Assembly: GCF_016482825.1 (NCBI RefSeq)
Contig: NZ_JAEMNV010000001.1
Coordinates: 930,001-994,000, forward strand
Length of the DNA: 64,000 nucleotides
From: Antrihabitans stalagmiti
GTDB taxonomy: Bacteria > Actinomycetota > Actinomycetes > Mycobacteriales > Mycobacteriaceae
Reading direction: 5' to 3'
Part shown: piece by piece, positions 45,623 to 56,136 of the stretch
Layout: each line of letters starts with the position of its first letter
Numbering within the stretch: position 1 is the first letter of the stretch
The notes under the pieces: generated by a model
The model's input: the letters and a program-made list of their open reading frames with translations, nothing else
The model's database searches: none
What the model was told of the DNA's origin: nothing
Program-made: the position numbers and the translations under genes

Positions 45623-46804
45623 ATGGCCAACCAGGTTCTCGACAACATCATGGAGATCGCGGACCAACTCCGCGACCAGGCAACCGAAGCGGAACGAATC
45701 GGCAGACTACCGGACGAAACCGCGAAGAAACTCAAAGCCGCAGGCCCCATCCGGCTGTTGCAACCCAAGCAGTACGGTGGCTTCGAAGCACATCCTCGAG
45801 CTTTCGCGGAAACCGTAATGGCAGCCGCCGCACAGGATCCCGCAACCGGATGGATCTGCGGCATCGTCGGCGTGCATCCGTGGCAACTCGCCTTCGCGGA
45901 CCCGTTGGTACAGGAAGAGGTCTGGGGCGCCGACAACGACACGTGGATGGCGTCGCCTTACGCACCAACAGGAATCGCCACACCGGTCGATGGCGGCTAC
46001 ATCTTCAACGGACGGTGGCAATTCTCCTCGGGCACCGACCATTGCGACTGGATCTTCCTCGGTGCGATGGCAGGCGACAAGGACGGCAACATGGCACTGC
46101 CTCCGCGCATGCTGCACATGATCCTGCCGCGCAAGGACTACGAGATCGTCGAAGACTCATGGAATGTGGTTGGCCTCAAGGGAACCGGCTCCAAGGACAT
46201 CATCGTCCGCGACGCGTTCGTTCCGTCCTACCGCGTGATGGACGGCGACGAGGTGATCAACGGCATCGCGCAGAAGAATTCCGGCCGAACCGAAACGCTG
46301 TACAGGATGCCGTGGTCGAACATGTTCCCGTTGGGCATATCCGCTGCCGTCATCGGCATTGCCGAGGGTGCGCTCGCCGCTCATCTCGACTACCAGCGCG
46401 AGCGGGTCGGAGCCCAAGGCACCGCGATCAAAGACGACCCCTACGTGTTGTTCGCCATCGGCGAGGCCGCTGCGGACATCAACGCTGCCCGCCAGGAGTT
46501 GCTGGCGAACGTCGACACGATGTGGGACATCGTCGATTCGGGAGCCGAGGTCTCGTTTGCCGAACGCGCCGCCGGCCGCCGTACGCAGGTGCGTGCCGCC
46601 TGGCGCGCCGTCGGTGCCGTCGATCAGATCTTTGCCCGATCCGGCGGCAACGCGTTGCGTATGGACAAGCCGCTGCAGCGGTACTGGCGCGACGCACACG
46701 CGGGCCTTGCGCACGCAATCCACGTACCCAGCACGGTGTACCACGCGTCGGCACTCAGTTCGCTCGGACTCGAGCCGCCGAACAATCTCCGGTCGATGAT
46801 CTGA
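45623..46804 (+). CDS. hsaA: 3-HSA hydroxylase, oxygenase component HsaA
   Basis: A 393-residue flavin-dependent monooxygenase of the acyl-CoA dehydrogenase fold (two-component group D). Typical segments are Q-D-P-A-T-G-W-I-C-G-I-V near residue 75, N-G-R-W-Q-F-S-S-G-T-D-H-C-D-W near 130 and V-V-G-L-K-G-T-G-S-K-D-I near 180, all as in HsaA. It hydroxylates the phenolic secosteroid 3-HSA to the catechol 3,4-DHSA and needs reduced FMN from HsaB. The only hsaB-like gene here is broken (50534). It follows kshA by 41 bases. Confidence 0.92.
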   Translation: MANQVLDNIMEIADQLRDQATEAERIGRLPDETAKKLKAAGPIRLLQPKQYGGFEAHPRAFAETVMAAAAQDPATGWICGIVGVHPWQLAFADPLVQEEVWGADNDTWMASPYAPTGIATPVDGGYIFNGRWQFSSGTDHCDWIFLGAMAGDKDGNMALPPRMLHMILPRKDYEIVEDSWNVVGLKGTGSKDIIVRDAFVPSYRVMDGDEVINGIAQKNSGRTETLYRMPWSNMFPLGISAAVIGIAEGALAAHLDYQRERVGAQGTAIKDDPYVLFAIGEAAADINAARQELLANVDTMWDIVDSGAEVSFAERAAGRRTQVRAAWRAVGAVDQIFARSGGNALRMDKPLQRYWRDAHAGLAHAIHVPSTVYHASALSSLGLEPPNNLRSMI

Positions 46805-46839
46805 CCACGGTTTACGAATCCCAAAGAAGGACAATAGAA

Positions 46840-47745
46840 ATGACTGACATCAAAGCCCTCGGCTACGTCAAGATCCAGACCGACGACATCGCACGCTGGC
46901 GGACCTTCGCATTCGACGTACTCGGCTTTGCCGAAGGCAAAGGCCCGGACGAGAATGCGCTGTACCTGCGGATGGACGAGCGAGCTGCCCGTATCGTCGT
47001 CGTCGAAGGGGCGACCGACGAGATCGTCACCATCGGTTGGGAAGTACGCGATCACTCCGCATTGGTTCGCGTGCAGGAGGCCGTCGAAAATGCGGGCATC
47101 GGCGTGAAGCCGCTGTCGGTGGAGGAAGCGGACGCCCGTCGAGTCGAAGAAGCGATCACGTTCCAGGACCCGACCGGTGCCACACTAGAAATCTTCCACG
47201 GCGCAGTCCTCGACCACAGCCCGGTGGTCACACCGTTCGGCGCCACTTTCGTCACCGGCGGGCAGGGGCTCGGGCACGTCGTGCTGCCGGTGATGGACAT
47301 CAACGGTGCATTCGACTTCTACACGGAGGTCCTCGGCTTCCTCCCGCGTGGCGCGTTCCGTATCCCGGCCCCGGCGGAGTTCGGCCCGCTTCGGGTCCGG
47401 TTCATGGGTGTGAACGAGCGGCATCACAGCCTGGCTTTGTGCCCGGCTCCGCACGGCGGTGCTCCCGGCCTCGTTCACATCATGGTCGAGGTCGAGACGC
47501 TCGACGCCGTCGGACAGGCTTTGGACCGGGTCGTCAAGGACGGCTTTTCTGTCTCGTCCACTCTCGGCCGTCACACGAACGACAAGATGGTCTCGTTCTA
47601 CGTTCGTGCACCCGGTGGTTGGGACGTCGAATTCGGGACGGATGGAACGAAAGTCGACGAGCGGTACTACTCGGCCGAGGAGATCACCGCCGACAGCTAC
47701 TGGGGTCACGACTGGTCCGGCAGCGAGCCGCTGGCAGCCATGTAG
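46840..47745 (+). CDS. hsaC: extradiol catechol dioxygenase HsaC
   Basis: A 301-residue type I extradiol dioxygenase of two vicinal-oxygen-chelate modules. Iron ligands fit His146 (G-L-G-H-V-V-L), His213 (G-L-V-H-I-M-V-E) and Glu264 (W-D-V-E-F-G-T). His196, the acid/base near V-N-E-R-H-H-S, is present. It cleaves 3,4-DHSA meta to the hydroxyls, giving the substrate of HsaD. BphC-type activity on other bicyclic catechols is possible, but gene order points to steroids. It follows hsaA by 35 bases. Confidence 0.92.
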   Translation: MTDIKALGYVKIQTDDIARWRTFAFDVLGFAEGKGPDENALYLRMDERAARIVVVEGATDEIVTIGWEVRDHSALVRVQEAVENAGIGVKPLSVEEADARRVEEAITFQDPTGATLEIFHGAVLDHSPVVTPFGATFVTGGQGLGHVVLPVMDINGAFDFYTEVLGFLPRGAFRIPAPAEFGPLRVRFMGVNERHHSLALCPAPHGGAPGLVHIMVEVETLDAVGQALDRVVKDGFSVSSTLGRHTNDKMVSFYVRAPGGWDVEFGTDGTKVDERYYSAEEITADSYWGHDWSGSEPLAAM

Positions 47746-47764
47746 GCAGCGATGCAACAACACG

Positions 47765-47805
47765 AAACAGGTCTTCGGGTCGACATTCGATCCAGAGGCC
47801 TGTTT
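47765..47805 (+). terminator. rho-independent-type terminator after hsaC
   Basis: AAACAGGTCT at 47765-47774 pairs with AGGCCTGTTT at 47796-47805 (with G-U pairs), followed by TTGG. It lies 20 bases after the hsaC stop, ending the kshA-hsaA-hsaC operon before the IclR gene. Confidence 0.75.
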
Positions 47806-47850
47806 TGGTCGTTCGGGGGTCGATCCGGGGGTGACACACCCCACACCATG

Positions 47851-47868
47851 TGCTATCAATAGGTATAT
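47851..47868 (+). promoter_or_regulatory. TGCTATCAAT motif upstream of the IclR gene
   Basis: TGCTATCAATAGGTATAT lies 73 bases before the IclR start. The first ten bases recur exactly at 50416-50425 before the PadR gene, followed by a similar GGATA. It may be a shared operator or a promoter element. Confidence 0.4.
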
Positions 47869-47940
47869 GCCTAATCGAAATACCCAGTTCGGACGCCTTT
47901 CTCCGAACCAGGCAGCACAGCGCATCACATCGGAGGACCA

Positions 47941-48801
47941 ATGACTATTCAGCCCGACGCCGCAACACCGAGCGCCGTACTCGATCGGGTATCACTTGTG
48001 CTCGACGCATTCGAAGGCCCCGGGCGGCTCACCCTGGCACAGGTCGTCCGCCGCACCGGTCTCCCCCGCTCGTCTGCGCACCGCATGCTGGAACGCCTCG
48101 TACACCTGCGTTGGCTACGCAGGCAGGGCCGTGACTACGAACTCGGAATGCGGTTGGTAGAGCTCGGTTCCCTCGCCGTCCATCAGGACCGCCTACACCG
48201 AGCCGCACTCCCATTCCTGCACGAACTACACCGTGTCACCGGACATGTCGTGCACTTGGCAATCATGGACGGGGCCGATGTCGTCTACCTCGAAAAGATC
48301 GGCGGACGGATGGCGGCTGCAGTGCCTACCCGAGTCGGCGGACGACACCCCGCGCACTGCACCGGAGTCGGCAAAGCGATCCTCGGCTTCTCCGATGCGG
48401 ATCTGCGAACGGTCCTCGCGAGTGGCCAACTCGCACGCAAGACGCGATACACGATTTCGACCGGCGACCAGCTGAGGACCGAACTCTCGAAGGTCCGCGC
48501 GCATGGAATTGCTTACGAGCGTGAAGAATCCATTCCAGGATTCGGCTGCATCGCCGCGCCGATCGGAGACCTCGGCGAAGCCGTGGCAGCGGTCTCGATC
48601 TGTGGGCCGCTCTCGCAGTTGAAGCTCGACGCACAACTTGCAGCACCGTTGCGTATGGCCGCACTCGGAATCTGGCGCAACATAGAAGGCGGGCCGGTCA
48701 GGGTGCAGCCGACACTTCAGCAAGCTCGAATTCGTTTGGGCGGAGCGGTGATACAACATCATCCTGCCTCGACGTCGGCTGCGGACCTGCAGTACGCGTG
48801 A
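47941..48801 (+). CDS. IclR-family transcriptional regulator
   Basis: A 286-residue IclR protein. The winged helix is about residues 15-75 (T-L-A-Q-V-V-R-R-T-G-L-P-R-S-S-A-H-R-M-L-E-R-L). The C-terminal effector domain runs from about 85 to 260, with A-H-C-T-G-V-G-K-A-I-L and E-E-S-I-P-G-F-G-C-I-A-A-P-I, both standard. It probably controls the adjacent catabolic operon or its esterase neighbour. The lipase GTG overlaps its stop codon (GTGA), so the two are co-transcribed. The TGCTATCAAT motif is a candidate operator. Confidence 0.92.
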   Translation: MTIQPDAATPSAVLDRVSLVLDAFEGPGRLTLAQVVRRTGLPRSSAHRMLERLVHLRWLRRQGRDYELGMRLVELGSLAVHQDRLHRAALPFLHELHRVTGHVVHLAIMDGADVVYLEKIGGRMAAAVPTRVGGRHPAHCTGVGKAILGFSDADLRTVLASGQLARKTRYTISTGDQLRTELSKVRAHGIAYEREESIPGFGCIAAPIGDLGEAVAAVSICGPLSQLKLDAQLAAPLRMAALGIWRNIEGGPVRVQPTLQQARIRLGGAVIQHHPASTSAADLQYA

Positions 48802-49724
48802 CACTCGACGCCGAGGTGGCAGCGTTGCTGGAGGCGCTCAACTCGGGATTCCCCAAAGTCGAAGAGATGACAGGCGCACGCGCTCGCGCGGCGATCCGTG
48901 CCCGGCTGCGTCCACCGGCCGCACCCGTACCGGTCGGCCGATGGGAAGATCGCTTGATTCCCGGACCCGACGGAGCTATTCGCATTCGGATCTATCGGCC
49001 CGCAGCGGCATCCGACACACCACTCCCGATCGTCGTCTTTGCACACGGCGGCGGATTCGTGTTCTGCGACCTCGACACCCACGACGACCTGTGCCGACGG
49101 ATGACGAACGGCGTTGGCGCAGTGGTGATCTCCGTGGACTATCGACTCGCGCCCGAGCATCCATGGCCTGCCGCGGTCACCGACGTCTATGCCGCGACTG
49201 CATGGGCAGCCGTCCACGCCACAGAAGTCGGCGGCGACGCAACCCGGGTGGCAGTCGCAGGCGACAGCGCCGGCGGCAACCTCGCTGCCGTGGCGACCAC
49301 GCTGGCCCGGGACCGCTCGGGCCCGAATGTCTGTGCGCAACTGCTGCTTTACCCCGTTATCGCGGCAGACTTCGAGACGGAGTCCTACCGCACCTTCGAA
49401 ACCGGCTTCTACAACACGCGGGCCGCCATGTGCTGGTACTGGGATCAATACCTACCCGACCTTGCCAACCGCGCACACCCGACCGCGTCACCACTGCGTG
49501 CCGAACTAGCCGGACTGCCACCGGCCGTCGTCGTCACCGCCACCTACGACCCGCTGGCCTCCGAGAGCACCGCCTACGTGAATGCTCTTCGCGCCGCTGG
49601 CATTTCAGTGGTGCACAGGACCTACGCTGCCGTGCACGGCTTTATGTCGATGAGTGCGCTGACAGTCGCAGCGGCGGCACAGGAACAGGCGTGGGCTGAT
49701 CTCGGAGAGTTGCTACAACCGTGA
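48798..49724 (+). CDS. HSL-type alpha/beta hydrolase (esterase/lipase)
   Basis: A 308-residue hormone-sensitive-lipase family esterase. HGGGFVFCDLDTHDD near residue 77 is the family oxyanion motif. GDSAGGN near 155 holds the nucleophilic Ser. D-P-L-A-S-E and V-H-G-F supply the acid and His. It hydrolyses short-chain or steroid esters. The GTG start overlaps the IclR stop, and the end lies six bases from the convergent PadR gene. It may release steroid acids or esters before ring degradation. Confidence 0.9.
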   Translation: MTLDAEVAALLEALNSGFPKVEEMTGARARAAIRARLRPPAAPVPVGRWEDRLIPGPDGAIRIRIYRPAAASDTPLPIVVFAHGGGFVFCDLDTHDDLCRRMTNGVGAVVISVDYRLAPEHPWPAAVTDVYAATAWAAVHATEVGGDATRVAVAGDSAGGNLAAVATTLARDRSGPNVCAQLLLYPVIAADFETESYRTFETGFYNTRAAMCWYWDQYLPDLANRAHPTASPLRAELAGLPPAVVVTATYDPLASESTAYVNALRAAGISVVHRTYAAVHGFMSMSALTVAAAAQEQAWADLGELLQP

Positions 49725-49730
49725 CCTCGG

Positions 49731-50408
49731 TCAGTCCGACTCGGAATGCCCCGCCTGGACCTGCCGTTCGACCTCGTGCCAGACGCCGGGGGTCGGTTTC
49801 GGAAACCCGGCGTCGCTGCCGGCTCGCCCCGCTCGGATAGTGGCGTCCGCTTCGTCGATGTCCTTGATCGCCTGCTCGGCCAGATCGCGCTCGGCCGCGT
49901 AGTACCGTTCCGCCCATTTCAGCGAAAGACGCGGGTAGGCCCATGCAGGCTCGGCTCGCGCGCCCTCCGCGTCGGCTGCCGCGCGCTGCCGCATACCCTC
50001 GACATAGTCGATGTGCTCGCGCAGGATTTGCTTCGACCGTTCCGGATCGTTCAGGTGTCCTAGCCAAATACGCAGCATCACACCGTGTTTCAAGACCGGA
50101 GGATCGATGGGAGCCTTGTTCGCCCAGTGCTGGACGGCGTCGGTACCTGCTGGCGTGATCTTGTAAAGCCGCCGACCGCGAACGCCGTCTTCGCTTTGCA
50201 CCCGCGACGTGACGAAGCCGTGAGTTTCGAGCTTCTTGAGTTCGGAGTAGACCTGACTGAAAGACGGACTCCAGTAGAAGAATCCGATGCTCCAGTCCGC
50301 CCACTTTTTCAAGTCGTATCCGGATAGCTCCTCTTCGAACGCCAGCATCCCCAGGACAGCCCAGCTCGTAGCCGGAAGGCTCGGCAGTTCGAACTCGGAC
50401 GCTGACAC
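49731..50408 (-). CDS. PadR-family transcriptional regulator
   Basis: A 225-residue PadR protein. The N-terminal winged helix (about 10-90) has A-V-L-G-M-L-A-F-E-E-E-L-S-G-Y-D-L-K and W-S-P-S-F-S-Q-V-Y-S-E-L-K-K-L-E, both typical. The C-terminal helical part (V-L-K-H-G-V-M-L-R-I-W-L-G) is the dimerisation domain of PadR group 2. The GTG at 50408 lies immediately after GGAG, so initiation may be weak. It is divergent from the hsaB remnant, which it once probably regulated. Confidence 0.88.
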   Translation of the reverse strand: MSASEFELPSLPATSWAVLGMLAFEEELSGYDLKKWADWSIGFFYWSPSFSQVYSELKKLETHGFVTSRVQSEDGVRGRRLYKITPAGTDAVQHWANKAPIDPPVLKHGVMLRIWLGHLNDPERSKQILREHIDYVEGMRQRAAADAEGARAEPAWAYPRLSLKWAERYYAAERDLAEQAIKDIDEADATIRAGRAGSDAGFPKPTPGVWHEVERQVQAGHSESD

Positions 50409-50415
50409 CTCCGAA

Positions 50416-50425
50416 TGCTATCAAT
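50416..50425. promoter_or_regulatory. second TGCTATCAAT motif, upstream of the PadR gene
   Basis: The same ten bases as at 47851 occur here, followed by GGATACCC. It lies eight bases upstream of the PadR start (on the opposite strand) and about 110 bases before the hsaB remnant. Confidence 0.4.
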
Positions 50426-50533
50426 GGATACCCGTGTTCGAGCAGAGCAAGTGCCCGCTGACCGGGAACCTGCCTGGCACTTGCCGACTGTGAACCCGAT
50501 TCTGGTGCATGCCAATACCTTCAGGAGGGCAGC

Positions 50534-50838
50534 ATGAGTTCGGAGAATCTACTTGTCGAGTTTGCGGAGATCGACAGCGCGACGTTGCGAAAGGTGATGG
50601 GACATTTCTGCACCGGCGTCGCGGTGATCACCGCACACGACGGCGACGTCCCACGAGGGTTCACCTGTCAATCGGTGGTATCGGTATCACTCGACCCGCC
50701 ATACGTGTCGTTCTGCCCATCGAAGACGTCGACGACGTGGCCGGTTCTGCGTGCGTCACGCAGCCTGTGCATCAATATCCTCGCCGAGGATCAACGCGAC
50801 ATCTGTTCGAGCTTCGCGGTGAGCGGCGGAGACAAGTC
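50534..50838 (+). pseudogene. hsaB: truncated hsaB (flavin reductase of the 3-HSA hydroxylase)
   Basis: The first 100 or so residues from the ATG at 50534 read as HsaB: A-T-L-R-K-V-M-G-H-F-C-T-G-V-A-V-I-T near residue 16 and F-T-C-Q-S-V-V-S-V-S-L-D-P-P-Y-V near 43 are the flavin-reductase FMN site. After V-S-G-G-D-K (about 50838) the frame becomes random and ends at 50932. The missing C-terminal half would carry the NADH side of the domain. The upstream AGGAGGG site is intact. HsaB normally supplies reduced FMN to HsaA, so this function must come from elsewhere. Confidence 0.75.
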
Positions 50839-51411
50839 TCGTTCGTGCACGAGCAGATCGCTGGCCGCCACGATCCGATCTGGTTCGTCTTCGACGGAAA
50901 AGCGAAGCGCCGCTACCAGTTCGGTGCGGTGATGCCCGGGCAGAAATTCCCGCAGTCGTGGTTCGATTCCGGACTGATGCACCGGGCCGACACTGTCGCC
51001 GAACTGGCCGCGGCGATCGGGATATCGGCAACAGGTCTGACGGAGACGGTAGCCCGCTTCAACGGCTTCGCCCGCGGCGGAAGGGACGAGGACTTCCGCC
51101 GAGGCGAGAGCGCCTACGACAACTACTACGGCGACCCGACGTTGGCGACCCCGACGCTGGATGTTCTGGATACGAAGCCGTACTACGCCGTGAAGATGAT
51201 CGCCGGCGACCTCGGCACCAAGGGCGGCGTCGTCTCCAACGAACACGCTCAGGTCGTGCGCGCAGACGGCACGGCGATCGACGGACTGTATGCGACCGGC
51301 AACGCGTCGGCCGCTGTGATGGGTAACGACTACGCGGGTGCCGGGGCGACAATCGGTCCCGCGATGGTGTTCGGCTGGATCAGCGCCCGCCATGCGGCCG
51401 GTGCACAGTAG
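50838..51411 (+). pseudogene. C-terminal fragment of a 3-ketosteroid delta1-dehydrogenase (kstD-like)
   Basis: About 190 codons after the junction read as the C-terminal part of KstD. G-D-L-G-T-K-G-G-V-V-S-N-E-H-A near residue 134 of the fragment, G-L-Y-A-T-G-N-A-S-A-A-V-M-G and G-A-G-A-T-I-G-P-A-M are the FAD/steroid-site ends of that family. The N-terminal FAD Rossmann domain is absent, so this cannot be active. It lies in another frame from the hsaB remnant. KstD introduces the C1-C2 double bond needed with KshA to open ring B, so an intact copy is expected elsewhere in the genome. Confidence 0.75.
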
Positions 51412-51426
51412 AAACGCGGCGACGAC

Positions 51427-51684
51427 ATGCAAGAACTCAGCTGCACCACCTGCGGCAACTGTGTGCTTGTCGACAAGTACAGCCCAACACACACCAGCAT
51501 CCAGTGGCTGACCGACGCCGAGCAATCCTGCCCGAGATTCGCCGAGCAGGTCGACGCCGGCATCCGCAGCATGTGGATTCCCACCTGCCCATCCCTGCGC
51601 GCGTCGATCGAACGCGCCGCTGTCGACGGCGCGCTCCGAACGGACGCATTGCGATCCGAGCCCCTTCCTGGCCGACTCCAGTGA
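51427..51684 (+). CDS. small cysteine-containing protein (85 aa) of steroid clusters
   Basis: An 85-residue protein that I do not recognise functionally. It begins M-Q-E-L-S-C-T-T-C-G-N-C with a C-x2-C-x2-C cluster near the N-terminus; two more Cys residues follow at about 35 and 54, so metal or iron-sulfur binding is possible. No membrane helix is seen. It follows the kstD fragment by 15 bases and precedes the SDR by 24, so it is likely co-transcribed. It could be an accessory protein of a steroid dehydrogenase. Confidence 0.55.
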   Translation: MQELSCTTCGNCVLVDKYSPTHTSIQWLTDAEQSCPRFAEQVDAGIRSMWIPTCPSLRASIERAAVDGALRTDALRSEPLPGRLQ

Positions 51685-53294
<1,610 letters not shown>

Positions 53295-53304
53295 CCTGCA
53301 CCGT

Positions 53305-53357
53305 GCGCGGTCGGCGAGTCCATGGACCCAACGGGGCTGTGAACTCCCCGACCGCGC
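53305..53357. terminator. terminator between convergent SDR and hsaD genes
   Basis: GCGCGGTCGGCGAGT (53305-53319) pairs with ACTCCCCGACCGCGC (53343-53357) with one mismatch, and GTTTTT follows on the plus strand. It sits exactly between the convergent SDR and HsaD genes, so it probably works for the plus-strand transcript and perhaps both. Confidence 0.8.
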
Positions 53358-53365
53358 AGGGTTTT

Positions 53366-54214
53366 TCAACGACCGAGAAACTCCAGGGCCAACCGCTCGA
53401 AGTCCGCCTTGCGCTCGATTTGCGCCCAATGACCACACTTGGCGAACACATGCAATTCGGCGTTCGGCATCTGCCGGAACGGGAACAGCGCGCCCTCGTA
53501 CGGCAGCATCCGGTCGTCGCGACCCCAGATCAGCAGCGTTTCGTGCTGGACCTCGGCTGCTCTCGCCCACAGCTGAGGGCGGTCCGCGAATCGCGGATCC
53601 GAAAACGTCTGGAAGATCGCGAGAGTACGAGCGATGGCGCCCGGCTGCAGAGCATTCTCCATTCGCTGGTCGATCAGTTCGTCGGACACGACTGCCGGGT
53701 TGCCGACCATGGTGTCCACCCAGGCGACCATGCCGTCCCGCGTCGGATTCGCCAGAAACTCGAACAACCGTCGGGAGCCCTCGCTAACCGAAGGCGCGAA
53801 ACTGTTGACCGCGAGCCCGCCCGGTCCCATCAACACCATCCGGCGGACTCGGTCCGGATGTGCGAGGGCGAACTCCGTAGCGACGTTGCCGCCCATGGAA
53901 TTTCCGATGATGTCCACCCTGTCGATACCGAGTTCGTCGAGAAAGAACCGTATCGAGTCGGCAGCGACGCGCGGATATACGTCGTTCCACTCCAGCGCGG
54001 GACTGCGACCGAAGCCAGACAGGTCGAGGATGATCGTGCGGTACTGCTGCGCGAATACCGGGAAATTGCCAGCGAAGTTCGACCAGCCGCTGACCCCCGG
54101 ACCGGATCCGTGCAGCAGCAACAGGACCGGTCCGCTGCCGGCCTCGTGGTAGTGCAGGTCGTACTCACCCGCTACGGTCCTGCTCGTCGGCTCGAATCCG
54201 AGAGTCGTTGTCAT
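53366..54214 (-). CDS. hsaD: meta-cleavage product hydrolase HsaD
   Basis: A 282-residue alpha/beta hydrolase of the BphD/HsaD type. G-N-S-M-G-G has the nucleophile Ser106, L-L-L-H-G-S-G-P-G near residue 32-40 the oxyanion loop, W-G-R-D-D the acid and C-G-H-W-A-Q-I-E the His. It hydrolyses the C-C bond of the HsaC product, giving 9,17-dioxo acid plus 2-hydroxyhexa-2,4-dienoate. Its start at 54214 has AAGGGAAA upstream; a longer frame to 54463 is spurious. It is divergent from hsaE. Confidence 0.9.
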   Translation of the reverse strand: MTTTLGFEPTSRTVAGEYDLHYHEAGSGPVLLLLHGSGPGVSGWSNFAGNFPVFAQQYRTIILDLSGFGRSPALEWNDVYPRVAADSIRFFLDELGIDRVDIIGNSMGGNVATEFALAHPDRVRRMVLMGPGGLAVNSFAPSVSEGSRRLFEFLANPTRDGMVAWVDTMVGNPAVVSDELIDQRMENALQPGAIARTLAIFQTFSDPRFADRPQLWARAAEVQHETLLIWGRDDRMLPYEGALFPFRQMPNAELHVFAKCGHWAQIERKADFERLALEFLGR

Positions 54215-54261
54215 GGTTTCCCTTTCGTCGGTCATTGCCTCTGGTACACGACCAACGTATT

Positions 54262-54272
54262 CAACTTTGTTG
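54262..54272. promoter_or_regulatory. CAAC-TTT-GTTG palindrome between hsaD and hsaE
   Basis: A symmetric CAAC-N3-GTTG lies in the 178-base divergent region. It is a plausible small regulator half-site pair, somewhat like the AAC...GTT sites of steroid TetR regulators, but it is short. Confidence 0.3.
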
Positions 54273-54392
54273 CGCCCGAATCGATCTCCTTCCGCTGAGC
54301 GGGAATGCGCACCTACCGTGCCCGCCGTGGCACCTAGAGTCCCCAACGGAGAGCCACCGGACTCGGTGGACAACCGGCAACAAGGAGACCCC

Positions 54393-55187
54393 ATGCTCGA
54401 TACCGCCGAGCGGAAGACCGCGGCGACCCTGCTCTGGGATGCCGAGACCACTCGCTCCCCCATCGAGCCACTCGGTACGACCTTCCCAGCAATCGACGCG
54501 ACGGACGCCTACGAGATTCAGCGCAGCAACATCGCACGCAAACTGGCTCTGGGTTCGACCGTCTGCGGACACAAGGTGGGACTGTCGTCACCGGTGATGC
54601 AGCAGATGATGGGAGTGGACGAGCCCGATTACGGCCACCTGCTCACCGACATGAGGATCGAAGACAGCTCGACCGTCGATCTGTCGAGGTACTGCTGTCC
54701 ACGCATCGAGGTCGAGATCGGGTTCGTACTCCGCGCTGCGCTACCCATGGTCGGCTGCACAGAAGCTGACGTTCTCGCCGCGACCGCCAGCGTGGTCGCG
54801 GCAATCGAGCTGATCGACAGTCGGATCATCAACTGGCAGATCGGTATTGCGGACACGATCGCGGACAACGCGTCGTCCGCGGGCTTCACACTCGGCCGGC
54901 CCCGCGACGCCGGGGACCTGGATCTCGCAAACGTTGCGGCAGTGCTCTACTCGGGCGAGCCCCACGCCGAGATCGAGGTGACGAGCGGCAACTCCGCTGC
55001 CGTGCTCGGCAATCCGCTGACCGCTGTCGCGTGGCTTGCGAACACGGTCGGCGCCTTCGGGGTCCGCCTGGAGGCCGGCCACGTCGTGTTACCGGGCTCG
55101 TGCACACGGGCGGTCGATGTGGTTGCAGGACAGAGATTTCGGGCGGACTTCGCCGGACTAGGCAGCGTATCGCTGCGATTCGTCTGA
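54393..55187 (+). CDS. hsaE: 2-hydroxypentadienoate hydratase-like HsaE
   Basis: A 264-residue hydratase of the MhpD/HsaE family. G-H-K-V-G-L-S near residue 56 and [10 protein letters not shown] near 102 hold the active-site and metal Glu residues. S-A-G-F-T-L-G and V-V-L-P-G-S follow as in the family. It hydrates 2-hydroxyhexa-2,4-dienoate. The ATG at 54393 follows GGAG; the longer frame upstream has no site. It opens the hsaEGF operon. Confidence 0.9.
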   Translation: MLDTAERKTAATLLWDAETTRSPIEPLGTTFPAIDATDAYEIQRSNIARKLALGSTVCGHKVGLSSPVMQQMMGVDEPDYGHLLTDMRIEDSSTVDLSRYCCPRIEVEIGFVLRAALPMVGCTEADVLAATASVVAAIELIDSRIINWQIGIADTIADNASSAGFTLGRPRDAGDLDLANVAAVLYSGEPHAEIEVTSGNSAAVLGNPLTAVAWLANTVGAFGVRLEAGHVVLPGSCTRAVDVVAGQRFRADFAGLGSVSLRFV

Positions 55188-55206
55188 CAGATCGAGGAGA
55201 TTTCAC

Positions 55207-56136
55207 GTGGACAAGTTGAAAGCCGCCATCGTCGGCTCCGGCAATATCGGCACCGACCTGATGTACAAACTCCTTCGCTCGGATGCCATCGAGCCAGCCT
55301 GGATGATCGGCGTCGATCCGGAAAGCCCCGGCCTGAAGCGGGCTGCCGAGCAGGGCATTTCGGTCAGCGCCGGTGGCGTCGATTGGCTTCTCGCCCAGAA
55401 AGAGCTACCGGACCTGATCTTCGAGGCCACCTCGGCGTACGTCCATCGCGCCAACGCCCCACGATACGAACGGTTGGGGATCCAGGCCATCGACCTGACG
55501 CCGGCTGCGCTCGGACCGGCAGTCGTGCCGGCAGTGAATATGGGCACACACCTCGACGCGCCGAATGTCAACCTGATCACCTGCGGCGGCCAAGCAACGA
55601 TTCCGATGGTCCATGCGGTCTCCCGTGTCGTTCCCGTGCCGTATGCCGAGATCGTCGCCAGCGTCGCTTCACCCTCCGCCGGGCCCGGAACCCGGGCGAA
55701 CATCGACGAGTTCACACTCACCACCAGCCGCGGCATCGAGACGATCGGCGGTGCCGGACGTGGCAAGGCCATCATCATTCTCAATCCTGCCGAGCCACCG
55801 ATGTTCATGCGTGACACTGTGTTCTGCGCGATTCCCGAGGACGCAGACCGAGAGGCGATCACTCGTTCCGTTCGCGAGATCGTCGATTTCATCGCAGCCT
55901 ACGTGCCGGGGTACCGCCTCGTTGCCGACCCGCAGTTCGACGATCCGAGCCCGACCAACGGCGGTATGGCGCGCGTTGCGATCTTCCTCGAAGTCGAAGG
56001 GGCAGGTGACTTTCTGCCGCCCTATTCCGGCAACCTCGACATCATGACCGCGACGGCAGCCAAGGTCGCCGAATCGTTCGCCGCGGCCAAACTCGCGCCA
56101 CAAGCAGAAGGAGCACGCTATGCCGTTTCCCGCTGA
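55207..56136 (+). CDS. hsaG: acylating propionaldehyde/acetaldehyde dehydrogenase HsaG
   Basis: A 309-residue BphJ/HsaG-type dehydrogenase. G-S-G-N-I-G-T-D near residue 10-17 binds NAD. Cys126 in [10 protein letters not shown] is the catalytic thiol, and [15 protein letters not shown] is typical. It converts the aldolase product to acyl-CoA in a channel with HsaF. GTG start with GAGGAG upstream. It overlaps the HsaF gene by 17 bases. Confidence 0.93.
   Translation: MDKLKAAIVGSGNIGTDLMYKLLRSDAIEPAWMIGVDPESPGLKRAAEQGISVSAGGVDWLLAQKELPDLIFEATSAYVHRANAPRYERLGIQAIDLTPAALGPAVVPAVNMGTHLDAPNVNLITCGGQATIPMVHAVSRVVPVPYAEIVASVASPSAGPGTRANIDEFTLTTSRGIETIGGAGRGKAIIILNPAEPPMFMRDTVFCAIPEDADREAITRSVREIVDFIAAYVPGYRLVADPQFDDPSPTNGGMARVAIFLEVEGAGDFLPPYSGNLDIMTATAAKVAESFAAAKLAPQAEGARYAVSR

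Noticed and set aside
44421-47745. A biphenyl-type degradation cluster
   Set aside because: The Rieske protein follows KshA and the flavin monooxygenase follows HsaA closely, and no bphA-type small subunit is present, so a steroid pathway fits better.
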